Positions 49,007 to 56,563 of a stretch of 64,000 nt of DNA are shown here, in pieces (the first letter of the stretch is position 1; the number at the start of each line of letters is the position of its first letter). Where the stretch lies: positions 26,496-90,495 of the forward strand of contig NYVG01000029.1 in NCBI GenBank assembly GCA_002684495.1. Direction: 5' to 3'. A program made the position numbers and the translations under genes. Source of the stretch: Gammaproteobacteria bacterium (lineage in GTDB: Bacteria; Pseudomonadota; Gammaproteobacteria; Pseudomonadales; Azotimanducaceae). The notes under the pieces are model-generated. The model searched no databases. It was not told the DNA's origin and saw only the letters and a program-made list of their open reading frames with translations.

Positions 49007-49510
49007 TTATAAATACGGCAGCAGGTCATATAGTTTTGGTGAATCTGCTGCGGATTCTAAGAGTCTTTTCTCAAAATGCTCAGAGGCATCGCGCCCCCAG
49101 GAAGCCTTCAAGCTAGGCCAAACCGCCTGCCCACCCTCGGTAGCAAACATTGCCAAGCACAGATTTTCGAATCCATCATAGGAAGCCGCATTGATATAAC
49201 CGTCTCGCCGCATGTACCACGCTTGCTCCGCCAGAAGCATGTAATCAACGACCCACATATTAAAGATGTGTTTCTTCTCCTGATTCGCAGTTGCATAGTC
49301 CCGCATGCACTCTGAAACAGCGACCAGAATTCTTAGGTCGGAACGCGTAAGGGAGAAAAAGCTCCGTGCTTGATTCAGGATTTCTCTCTGATTACTTGCT
49401 CTTTCCATCTCGAGGTTTTGCCTCAGCTGATGCCCCACAAATAAAAACGAGACGAGGAAAGCCAATGCAGCCGTTAATTCCGATATCGCTCCTAACGCAT
49501 CCCAGTTCAT
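49007..49510 (-). CDS. uncharacterised one-helix membrane-anchored protein, paralogue
   Basis: The 167-residue product begins MNWDALGAISELTAALAFLVSFLFVGHQLRQN, one membrane helix then a soluble helical domain with conserved Trp and Tyr. It has the same length and topology as its neighbour at 48308-48811, and both share a Gln-Arg-rich segment after the helix (SQRE, NQRE). The ATG at 49510 has AGAGG just upstream. The function is unknown. Such paralogous pairs suggest duplication in this accessory region. Confidence 0.65.
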   Translation of the reverse strand: MNWDALGAISELTAALAFLVSFLFVGHQLRQNLEMERASNQREILNQARSFFSLTRSDLRILVAVSECMRDYATANQEKKHIFNMWVVDYMLLAEQAWYMRRDGYINAASYDGFENLCLAMFATEGGQAVWPSLKASWGRDASEHFEKRLLESAADSPKLYDLLPYL

Positions 49511-49671
49511 ATCCCTCTCCGATTTCAATTACTGGTTCAGTATAGGAGAAGAGTGCGCGAGGAGCAGGGCGTCTTCCCAATCGTTTGTTTTTTTTAAATT
49601 TGCCCGAGGGTTTGAACTTGGTACTGTTGCCTACACCACAGCGGGAATATGTCTTAGGAAGACAAATTATT

Positions 49672-50913
49672 ATGAGTTCAGTACCAGTGGAATTTGATCC
49701 AGTCCATGTCGCGGTTAACGCTGCCGCAGACTTGCCCATGTACCGTGATGAACTGGCATCGAAAGATCCAATGCATTCGGTGCTTGAGGCAAATCCAGAG
49801 ATTTACTTCGTGCCGCCAAAACGCTCAAGTGAGTGGGGTCAATGGGAATTCAAACCTGGAGCTTATTACGACACCACCATCGGTTCTAAACATCCTTTTT
49901 GGAGAGACAAAGATCTGCCTATTGCCACTAAGGATATTAGGCGACTGCGTGCAGATATGCTGAATTGGGGGTACTGCAAAATTGATAACGCGTTGTCAGC
50001 GGAACAAGTAGCAGTCATCCGACAGCGCGTTTTGGAACAAGCCGAAGGAGAAAGACTTGCAGGCATTGCGCAAAAAACACCAAGCGGCCAAAACATTAAC
50101 TGTTGTGTCAACAAAGGGCGGTGTTTTGAGAAATTGATCGAGCAACACCCTGATGCAGTGCAAGCAGGGCCGCTGGTAGAACAAATCGTTCTGGAGGCGT
50201 TGGGGCCAAACTGGATTAGCAATTCGTTGATCGCGTCTATCTCTTTGAAAGGTGGTGTGCCCCAGGCGTTGCACCAAGATCAGGATATTGCGCTTGATTC
50301 CCGAAGCCCGCTGACCCTTAACGTTATGACGGTAATAACAGACATTGACGAAACGAACGGCGGCACCCTAGTTATCCCTGGTAGTCATCGAACATTGTCC
50401 GACGCTGTTCGTGGGCAAGAGCCGGTGGGCAAGCTGCCGCCGGCGATCAATATGGATGCTCGCGCAGGCACCATAGTCATCACGGATGGTCGGTTAGTTC
50501 ATAGCACCGGCATTAATTACACTGACATTCCTCGAATCGTCATGCTCAATGGTATGCAGCATCCTGTAATACGCCAGCAGGAAAACTGGATGCTATCGGT
50601 TAGTCCTAAAGTCTTAAAACGCGCAAGTCCAAAGCTGTTGCAACGTATGGGATATCAGGCCACTAATGCAGCGCAAACCAACGAGGGTCATGGGTTTGGA
50701 GCGACCGGAGGTGTTAATGAAGCAGCGGGCTTGACTGTGGATTTTCGCCTAGCTGCAGATGATGGTCATTACTTGAGGGTAGGTGAGCTAAGTCCCAATT
50801 CCAGTGCGGAAGAGCTAAATGCGCCATATACCTTGCGCGAGGTTGTGGCCAAGGCGCGGGCAAGAGGTCAAAGTGCACCTGTGGGCATAGGCGGTGCTAA
50901 GGCGAATCCGTAG
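49672..50913 (+). CDS. phytanoyl-CoA dioxygenase (PhyH) family protein
   Basis: The 413-residue protein contains a PhyH-type double-stranded beta-helix. The iron ligands are HxD in LHQDQD, about residue 200, and the distal His in GRLVHSTG. A GGTLVIPGSH stretch typical of the family lies between them. These enzymes use Fe(II), O2 and 2-oxoglutarate to hydroxylate small organic substrates; the substrate here is unknown. The track start is 49585, but the ATG at 49672 with AGGAAG upstream is preferred. Its C-terminus (RQQEN...) resembles the PhyH protein at 60697-61644. Confidence 0.82.
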   Translation: MSSVPVEFDPVHVAVNAAADLPMYRDELASKDPMHSVLEANPEIYFVPPKRSSEWGQWEFKPGAYYDTTIGSKHPFWRDKDLPIATKDIRRLRADMLNWGYCKIDNALSAEQVAVIRQRVLEQAEGERLAGIAQKTPSGQNINCCVNKGRCFEKLIEQHPDAVQAGPLVEQIVLEALGPNWISNSLIASISLKGGVPQALHQDQDIALDSRSPLTLNVMTVITDIDETNGGTLVIPGSHRTLSDAVRGQEPVGKLPPAINMDARAGTIVITDGRLVHSTGINYTDIPRIVMLNGMQHPVIRQQENWMLSVSPKVLKRASPKLLQRMGYQATNAAQTNEGHGFGATGGVNEAAGLTVDFRLAADDGHYLRVGELSPNSSAEELNAPYTLREVVAKARARGQSAPVGIGGAKANP

Positions 50914-51025
50914 CCACTTTTCTGGTTCGATTTGCAGCATCTTGAAGCACGCATCCCGTTGGCCTTGGGTGCAAGAGGCGCGGTAAAAGTCAGTTTGGTG
51001 TCTCGTCAGAGAAGGAGTCGTCGGG

Positions 51026-51460
51026 ATGAAACGACCATATTATCTGTTAACGGCTATTGTTGGTGCTGTGATAGCCCTGTTACTCAGTGCATTTGCCTAT
51101 TACGGGGCAGCAGCTAATGCTCGTGTCGTTGAGGAGTTACGCAACAGTCCAGACGGGATGCGCGCAGAGATAGTGATGCTGCTGACCTTCCAGAGCGGCC
51201 GAGAGCTGCCGGTAAACTATCTGCGTGAGGGCAACCAAGTATTTGTCGGTGCTGATGGGCGCTGGTGGCGTGAGTTTCGTACAGGCAATGTGCCGGTCAC
51301 TTTGTTGATTCAAGGGCAAGAGTACTCTGGGCGAGCGCGAACGGTGATGGACAACGCCGAATATACCCGTGATGTTTTTCAGCGCCTAAGGCCAAATGTG
51401 CCTAAGTGGCTGCCGGATTGGTTGGATGCGTATTTGATCGTGATTGACCTGGATGTGTAA
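51026..51460 (+). CDS. uncharacterised membrane-anchored protein, possible split-barrel fold
   Basis: The 144-residue protein has one N-terminal membrane helix or signal (about 7-28). A small beta-rich domain follows with VFVGADGRWWREFRTGNVPVTLLIQG, a pattern reminiscent of deazaflavin-dependent nitroreductase-like split-barrel proteins. That family link is by eye and uncertain. AGAAGGAG precedes the start at a good distance. It is followed closely by a convergent frameshifted membrane gene. Confidence 0.6.
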   Translation: MKRPYYLLTAIVGAVIALLLSAFAYYGAAANARVVEELRNSPDGMRAEIVMLLTFQSGRELPVNYLREGNQVFVGADGRWWREFRTGNVPVTLLIQGQEYSGRARTVMDNAEYTRDVFQRLRPNVPKWLPDWLDAYLIVIDLDV

Positions 51461-51487
51461 ATCCTCAACCGTTCCGGCGCAACACCA

Positions 51488-52194
51488 TCATTCGCCCATT
51501 GCCTCTAACAGTTCTAATAACAGGTTGATGATGTCCAAATACAAGTTGATTGCGATTTGCAAAGCCGTTTGCCAATCGTTTACGCCTTGTCCGTCTAGAT
51601 AGGCGAGTCGGTAAAAGTCGTAGACCAAAAATAAGGTAAAAAGTATGGCGCCTATAATTGCAATCACGCGCCGCTGTTCGGGAGCAAAACCGGTAAAAAG
51701 CATCACCAGCCGGCAAAGGATGAGGGCGGCAAGAGCAAAAACGAGACAAATGCCCAACCCGGAAAAATGGATTCCTGAATACATGCCAACCAACGCGGCG
51801 CCAAAAGTAATCAGTACTGTGAGTTGTAACCCGCGCGGCCATCATTTTCATCCATATTCAGCATAATCATGGCGAGTACCGGACCCAAGGTGATGCTTGT
51901 GGTTGCCATCGTCAGTAAACCCATGGTGAGGCTGAAATGACTCAAGAAAACCATGGCGAACATTGAAATTATCGAAATCCAAGTCAATACCTGCAGCCCA
52001 TAGCTATCCTCGGCAGGTTGAAGATCTAACTCGCCCTTGCTGTTGGTTTCTTTAGTAAACGTCACGCCAAGTACACTTGTACCTGTTTCAGACGCGAGTC
52101 GCGCACGCTTAATGACAAATAGGCAGATCGCGAAGACTAGAAAGAGTTGGCTGCCCAGTATTACGAAGGTTTTGAAAATAAGTGATGACTCCAT
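51488..52194 (-). pseudogene. Bax inhibitor-1/YccA family membrane protein, frameshifted
   Basis: Two minus-strand frames together make one Bax inhibitor-1-type protein of about 235 residues. The N-terminal part (from ATG 52194) has three membrane helices and ends at a TGA at 51811. The C-terminal part, in the -1 frame, runs from about 51830 to 51488 with GLQLTVLITFGAALVGMYSG, YDFYRL and the family-typical NLYLDIINLLLELL. Adding one G to the GGG run at 51830-51832 (minus strand) restores a continuous frame. It is either a decayed gene or a sequence error. Confidence 0.75.
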
Positions 52195-52203
52195 TGTCCG
52201 CAC

Positions 52204-52711
52204 CTTGCTTGTTCTTAGCTGTTCAGTTCTAACGGGATAGCTTTCTTAAGAGTACATTATTCTAAACTTGTGCGAAAAGTGTCGGTAACCCGATGCGTGG
52301 GGGCCGATTATTCTGCAACTGCGGCATCAGGTTGGGTCTCGGTGAATCAACGGCGAGGGTAAATTATGGCTTTGCAACAAAGCATTGATGAGTTTATGTC
52401 AGCCTTGGGAGCCTAACTGTTTCGTGGAGGGGAGAAGAGACTGAATCAAGCTCCCGAGGCACGAGGCAAATCGGAGCAATCCCAAATTTCTTTAGCCAAA
52501 GGCTTGTTGTTCAGACACCAAAAAAATACGCTTTCTTTGTAAGCGTCACTTTGGGGCGCGGCGGCAAACGCCAAATTGAGCTTATCTTTCGGTGAAAACC
52601 TACTCCCAACAAAAAATTAGTAAGCCTTTACGCAACGCTCCCATTGAATCCAGTAGCGAAATATTGCATCTTTAATGGATAGAGAATCTTCGGTCAAAGA
52701 TAGGGAGAAAC
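52204..52711. other. 508-base intergenic region with one hairpin element
   Basis: No ORF of normal size is convincing here. The region holds a 16-codon ORF (52366-52416, MALQQSIDEF...) with GAGGG upstream, whose stop lies just inside hairpin copy C. It also holds that hairpin and a TTTCTTTAG stretch after it. The rest shows nothing I can name. The AGGGAG just before 52712 is the ribosome-binding site of the next gene. Confidence 0.4.
52402..52460 (+). repeat. intergenic hairpin with purine-rich loop, copy C
   Basis: GCCTTGGGAGC (52402-52412) pairs with GCTCCCGAGGC (52450-52460), all Watson-Crick except one G-U pair. The 37-base loop contains GGGGAGAAGAG, differing from copies A and B by one base. 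The tail AAATCGGAGCAAT and a later TTTCTTTAG match copy B. The start of the stem overlaps the end of a 16-codon ORF. Confidence 0.6.
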
Positions 52712-52960
52712 ATGGAACTTCTGGGTAAGTGCCTTGCTTGGTTGGGCTTTTCGTATTTGTCTGCGGTAACTGTTGTAGCGCTTTATTTGTTACTGCAGCT
52801 TGATCTGAGTTTTATGCTAACACTAGGTTACTTACTGGTGGTTGCGGTTTTTGCTGGTTTGCCATACTTAATTTTGGTTTTACTGAACAGACTCATCCTA
52901 GGTGCTTTCACCTGGTTGCCGTGGCATGCGCAAAATGTGGGCACAGCCCAAAGCGATTAG
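52712..52960 (+). CDS. small uncharacterised membrane protein
   Basis: The 82-residue protein is almost all hydrophobic, with two predicted helices (about 8-30 and 33-62) and a short polar C-terminus. AGGGAG lies five bases before the ATG, so translation is likely. No family is recognised and the neighbours give no hint of function. Confidence 0.6.
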   Translation: MELLGKCLAWLGFSYLSAVTVVALYLLLQLDLSFMLTLGYLLVVAVFAGLPYLILVLLNRLILGAFTWLPWHAQNVGTAQSD

Positions 52961-53623
52961 ATGCCCGCGAAAACTTCGGTAGTGACAGGATTCGCGCGTG
53001 ATTGATGCATGGTTTTGAGTACAAGAACGCCAAGTGGTTAGCGTAAATACAACTCGTTTGCGGACTGGCTCAAGCACTAAATGCCCTTGCCCCATATTGT
53101 TTACTAAATAGAATTTTCTTTTGGATAGTATTTGGGTCCTCGGTGGCTTTTGATAACGCGGTTGTGATGATTCTCGCCGCCGTGGCGGTATTGTTCCTGG
53201 TTTATATGCTGCTCTCGCATCGAAGAAAGAGCCGAAGATTGAAGCTCTAGAAAACCGGCTTTGCCCGTCCAGTTGATGATGATTCCGAAAATTACGTAGA
53301 GGCGCAAAATTTCTTCGGCGATCAAATGGCACTTGCATCCAGCGGCCGCGGATACCGAGGCATTCGGCAATTGATACGTGTATGGCGGCTTACTGTCGGA
53401 CAAATGTGGTCCAATAGTGAAGGTCGTTCCTAGGGCCCTGCTCTCGGTCTGAGAACGGTATAGACATGGGCCTATCTGCTCTATACCCCGTTCCCATTCT
53501 AAGCTGTGGAATCAAGCTCCCAGCTCTCTCATACTCAGGTTAGGAAGGGCATCTACGCTTAAGCGGTTACTCTGTCGTCGTAGTTTCGGTAGGGTTCTGA
53601 TTTTAAAGATTAAGGGATAATTC
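52961..53623. other. 663-base region with a broken small ORF and a hairpin
   Basis: This region has no intact gene of normal size. It holds the amber-interrupted frame at 53143-53433 (listed separately). A 12-pair hairpin with a two-base bulge joins GAACGGTATAGA (53453-53464) to TCTATACCCCGTTC (53480-53493). A 13-base stretch GAATCAAGCTCCC at 53509 is identical to part of hairpin copy C. The minus-strand ORFs of the track look spurious. Confidence 0.4.
53143..53433 (+). pseudogene. small membrane protein ORF interrupted by an amber codon
   Basis: From GTG 53143 the frame codes for a hydrophobic helix followed by a basic stretch (VMILAAVAVLFLVYMLL then HRRKSRRLKL) and stops at TAG 53248. The same frame then stays open for 60 further codons, with an acidic patch (PVDDDSENYVE) and the motif SSGRGYRGIRQL, ending at TAG 53431. 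The continuity suggests one gene with an in-frame stop. The start codon and family are uncertain, and no good ribosome-binding site is seen. Confidence 0.35.
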
Positions 53624-53947
53624 ATGGGGATGTGGATCTTCGTGGGATCGGCCATTGGCATTGCTGCGCTGATTTTGGCAGTGATCGCATGGGTCAATCG
53701 ATGCAAAGAGTGTGGCAACTTGGGTCACGCGTTCAGCTCCGAAAAAGTTGCAGATTTTGACAGCGGTAAAGCGTTCGTCGTCTGCAAGCAATGTGGCGCC
53801 AGAAAGCATCAGGGTACGGTTAGTGCGGATGGCTCTGTCATGTGGTTCGGTGGGGGTACTGGAACCTTCGATGAGGACGGCAGCTATCAAAGTGATAGTG
53901 GGGGTTATGGAGACGGCGGTGATGGTGGCGGCGGTGGCGGTGAATAA
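53624..53947 (+). CDS. uncharacterised one-helix zinc-ribbon protein
   Basis: The 107-residue protein has an N-terminal membrane helix (4-24), then two CxxC pairs (CKECGN and CKQCGA, about 28 residues apart) that suggest a zinc ribbon. The tail is glycine- and aspartate-rich (GDGGDGGGGGGE). AAGGGA precedes the ATG at the right distance. I do not recognise the family. Confidence 0.65.
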   Translation: MGMWIFVGSAIGIAALILAVIAWVNRCKECGNLGHAFSSEKVADFDSGKAFVVCKQCGARKHQGTVSADGSVMWFGGGTGTFDEDGSYQSDSGGYGDGGDGGGGGGE

Positions 53948-54048
53948 GGAGCTTGCAACGTCACGTCTGTCCTAAGCCAGTACTTTGCTCTTCTGCCTAA
54001 CGTTTTTCCGGCGGAAGCATGAAGTAGGGATCATATCAGGAGGTTGTG

Positions 54049-54446
54049 ATGGATAAGGTTACAGGGGGTGTTTATGTGGCGCAGTGCGCTACAGCATCGT
54101 TGGCGAGCCAGTAATGCAACTCTTTTGCTATTGCACAGATTGCAGAAGAGTCAGTGGTACCGACGGCTATGCCGCCTATATCGTGCAACGCGCCGATCTG
54201 AATCTCGATCAGGGTGAACCATCCAGCTACAGCGTGATAGCGAAATCGGGCAGAACCAATACGAGAAATTTCTGTGCGACCTGTGGGAGCCGGCTCTGGG
54301 CCGATTTAGATTTAGGTTTTGCCAGCGTATCGGGTGGTTCGTTAGACGACCCTGTTAATTTCCAGCCAACAATGGTGCATTGCGAGAACGATGCTCCGAA
54401 TTGGGGCCGCGTGCCAAGCCAGTTGGAATCCTTACCCGAGGGGTGA
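54049..54446 (+). pseudogene. GFA/CENP-V domain protein, frameshifted near its start
   Basis: The ATG at 54049 has a strong AGGAGG upstream and opens MDKVTGG. The frame then breaks in the run of five G at 54064-54068. With six G, the text continues CLCGAVRYSIVGEP, exactly the usual start of glutathione-dependent formaldehyde-activating (GFA) family proteins, and joins the 120-residue ORF of the track. That ORF carries further zinc cysteines CYCTDCRR and CATCGSRLW. As sequenced the first zinc cysteines are lost, so it is a decayed gene or a base-count error. Confidence 0.75.
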
Positions 54447-54474
54447 TGGGCACTGACCTGCTTATTTGTTGGGT

Positions 54475-54939
54475 TTAAGCTTTCGCTGTCAGGTTCGAAA
54501 AAAGTTCTGGTTTTCGCTCGGCTGGGCAATATAGGGGATGCAGTGGCTGATATTGTTTGGTGATGCCTAACGCCAGTGGTCGATCAAGTAATGGTAGTAC
54601 CGTTGCCGCGCGTTGCAGGAGTGCGCCGTGATTGCCCCATGCGCAAATGGTGTGCGCGGCGGCGCGGAAGAGTTTTTTCAAATGCTTATCGTTATCGGGG
54701 CCGATCGGGTCTGGGGCCTGCTTTAGCGTTTTTGGACTTATCGCGCGATAGGCAAATAGATTGGCCAGCACATAGCCGCCATAGCCCCAACTTTCGCTGA
54801 AGCCGGCAATCCTGCGGTTTGTGGGATCGTCGTTAATGTGGTCCGCGGTACTTGGATTCAGACCCACCCATAGCAGGATCGGCCGGCTGCTGTCCCAGGT
54901 TCGACGCAGTTCGTAACGATACGCCCCGCAGTCAGACAT
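54475..54939 (-). CDS. DUF1643 domain protein
   Basis: The protein starts MSDCGAYRYELRRTW and contains LLWVGLNPSTADHINDDPTNRRI and VLANLFAYRAISP, all signatures of DUF1643. These proteins are common in phages, islands and some chromosomes; no activity is established to my knowledge. The track start at 55008 adds residues unlike the family, so the ATG at 54939 is preferred (154 residues). Confidence 0.82.
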   Translation of the reverse strand: MSDCGAYRYELRRTWDSSRPILLWVGLNPSTADHINDDPTNRRIAGFSESWGYGGYVLANLFAYRAISPKTLKQAPDPIGPDNDKHLKKLFRAAAHTICAWGNHGALLQRAATVLPLLDRPLALGITKQYQPLHPLYCPAERKPELFSNLTAKA

Positions 54940-55110
54940 AATTGCCGACCTTTGCATTATTAGCCTTCTTGGGTGCCAAAGATGATCTGAGTCTGAGCAA
55001 CCGTGCACAGTCTGGCAACCTTGCGCCGGTTGCGACTGTCGTTGAACACGAGGATGCGCAGGCGGCTGCTCTTCGTTAAGGTACAGTCAACTATGAATGG
55101 AGGCTAAGCG

Positions 55111-55194
55111 ATGTCGACAAAAGCACTTCTGTGTTACTACGCTGTGGCTTACGTGTTGATTTTCACCGCGGCTTATTTTGTCGCGAACGCATAG
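55111..55194 (+). CDS. 27-residue single-helix microprotein
   Basis: An ORF too short for the track reads MSTKALLCYYAVAYVLIFTAAYFVANA. It has a strong ribosome-binding site, GGAGG at 55099-55103 with a seven-base spacer. The product would be one membrane helix. It lies alone between the DUF1643 gene and the dioxygenase gene, with a hairpin (55209-55231) 14 bases after its stop. Coding is plausible but unproven without conservation data. Confidence 0.45.
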   Translation: MSTKALLCYYAVAYVLIFTAAYFVANA

Positions 55195-55208
55195 TATTTG
55201 GCGGGCAA

Positions 55209-55231
55209 GCGCAGCTCCAAGGAGCGTGCGC
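55209..55231 (+). terminator. hairpin after the microprotein ORF
   Basis: GCGCAGCTCC pairs with GGAGC(G)TGCGC through a two-base AA loop with one bulged G. No T tract follows. It may mark the end of the microprotein transcript. Confidence 0.35.
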
Positions 55232-55303
55232 GGGGCGTGTTACTGAACTTAGATCAACATTAGCCTTTATTATCTAACAAAAGGGTAGGCTTCGGAGGGA
55301 TCA

Positions 55304-56512
55304 ATGGCTGAAAAAACCGAGAGTGATAAAGGGATGCGAGAGATCCCGACAGTGGATTGGCTCGATTTGCAGCATGATCGCGAAAAGTTTTTGCGAGATC
55401 TGCGATTCGCGTTGTCTGAATGCGGTTTTCTGGTGCTGACCAATGCGCCAGGGCTAGATGATGAATTTCAGCAGCGGGCATTCCGCGAGGTGCGAGGTTT
55501 TTTCGACGCACCGATGGATTTAAAGAAAACAGCGCATATATCTAATACGCCATACTTTCGTGGTTATACACTGCCAACCCCAGCCGATCGCGGCCATGGT
55601 CAGGTAATTGAGAATTTTCAGTACGGTTTTGAGCAAGAACCTTTGTGTGCTCACGACGATACTTCACAGCCAATACATAAACGCCTATTTCGAGGCCCTA
55701 ACACTTGGCCGACGACAGATTCTCTGCCTGGATTTCGCCCGCTTATTGAGGAGTTGAATCTCACCTACCATCGTCTCACCCATGAATTAGGCGAACTAAT
55801 TGTTGAGTCATTGGGTGAGGATCCGGCTGAGTTCCGCAAGTACTTTGATATTGCTGATCCGGATCTTGCTGCAAGTTTGAATCACAATTTCAGTCTTGAT
55901 GTATTTGCGGATGATGCTCAGCAAGAGGTGCGTAAAGCTTATGCGCAGTTCGATAGCAAAAATGTTGGTGCACACATCGATGGCCCACCCTTTATTGCGC
56001 TATTGATTAATGATCGTCCAGGTCTGCAGGTAGTGGCGGGTGAAGGCCAATGGATGGATGCGCCAGTGACCTGTCGTACTGCAGAGGGCGACTATCATGT
56101 GCCGGTAATACCGGGTTCGGTGATCGTTAATACGGGTGGCACGTTAATGCACTTGAGCGAGGGCCGCTACTCGGCGACTTTGCATCGAGTGAATACTACG
56201 TTGATTCCCAAGGGAGAGACGCGTGTGTCCATGCCGTATTTCCTGATTCCAAAAATGGAGGGCGATTTGATTCCCTTCGGCAAGACCGAAGCATCGGTGC
56301 AAGGTGCTGCAGGCTACAATGCGGGCCGTGATCGGGGCGCTAATGCCTGTGTTAACCGCATGGGCACGTTTCCTCAAGTCACCCGGCGATGGTGGGTAGA
56401 GGAGTTTAAAGAGCTGAGCGAAAAACAGCGTGCAGAAGTTGAAGCGGAAACGGCTGCGGCCTATAAATTGGCCGCAGAGCGCGGTAAACGTTATCGGGAA
56501 TCACGTGATTAA
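55304..56512 (+). CDS. isopenicillin N synthase-like 2-oxoglutarate/Fe(II) oxygenase
   Basis: The 402-residue protein has the N-terminal DIOX_N part (IPTVDWLDL..., GFLVLTNAPGLDDE) and the Fe(II)/2OG catalytic domain. Iron ligands are HIDGPP (HxD) and the His in TLHRV, and the 2OG-binding arginine is in RVSMPYF. Members modify many metabolites. Length is above the usual 320-350 because of a charged C-terminal tail. GGAGG lies upstream. The substrate is unknown. It is followed by a convergent TauD-type oxygenase gene. Confidence 0.85.
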   Translation: MAEKTESDKGMREIPTVDWLDLQHDREKFLRDLRFALSECGFLVLTNAPGLDDEFQQRAFREVRGFFDAPMDLKKTAHISNTPYFRGYTLPTPADRGHGQVIENFQYGFEQEPLCAHDDTSQPIHKRLFRGPNTWPTTDSLPGFRPLIEELNLTYHRLTHELGELIVESLGEDPAEFRKYFDIADPDLAASLNHNFSLDVFADDAQQEVRKAYAQFDSKNVGAHIDGPPFIALLINDRPGLQVVAGEGQWMDAPVTCRTAEGDYHVPVIPGSVIVNTGGTLMHLSEGRYSATLHRVNTTLIPKGETRVSMPYFLIPKMEGDLIPFGKTEASVQGAAGYNAGRDRGANACVNRMGTFPQVTRRWWVEEFKELSEKQRAEVEAETAAAYKLAAERGKRYRESRD

Positions 56513-56563
56513 CAGGCGAATAACGGTTCGTTTCCCACACGGCCAATGGATTCGTCGCTGATA

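Noticed and set aside
51805-51845. Programmed -1 frameshift in the Bax inhibitor-1 gene
   Set aside because: The junction has no X XXY YYZ slippery heptamer and no evident downstream structure, so a simple base loss is more likely.
51465-51851. 128-residue minus-strand ORF over the Bax inhibitor-1 region
   Set aside because: It is the wrong frame of a frameshifted membrane gene; its sequence is Arg- and Cys-rich without membrane segments.
53104-53403. 99-residue minus-strand ORF
   Set aside because: It is antisense to the amber-interrupted frame, lacks a ribosome-binding site, and resembles nothing known.
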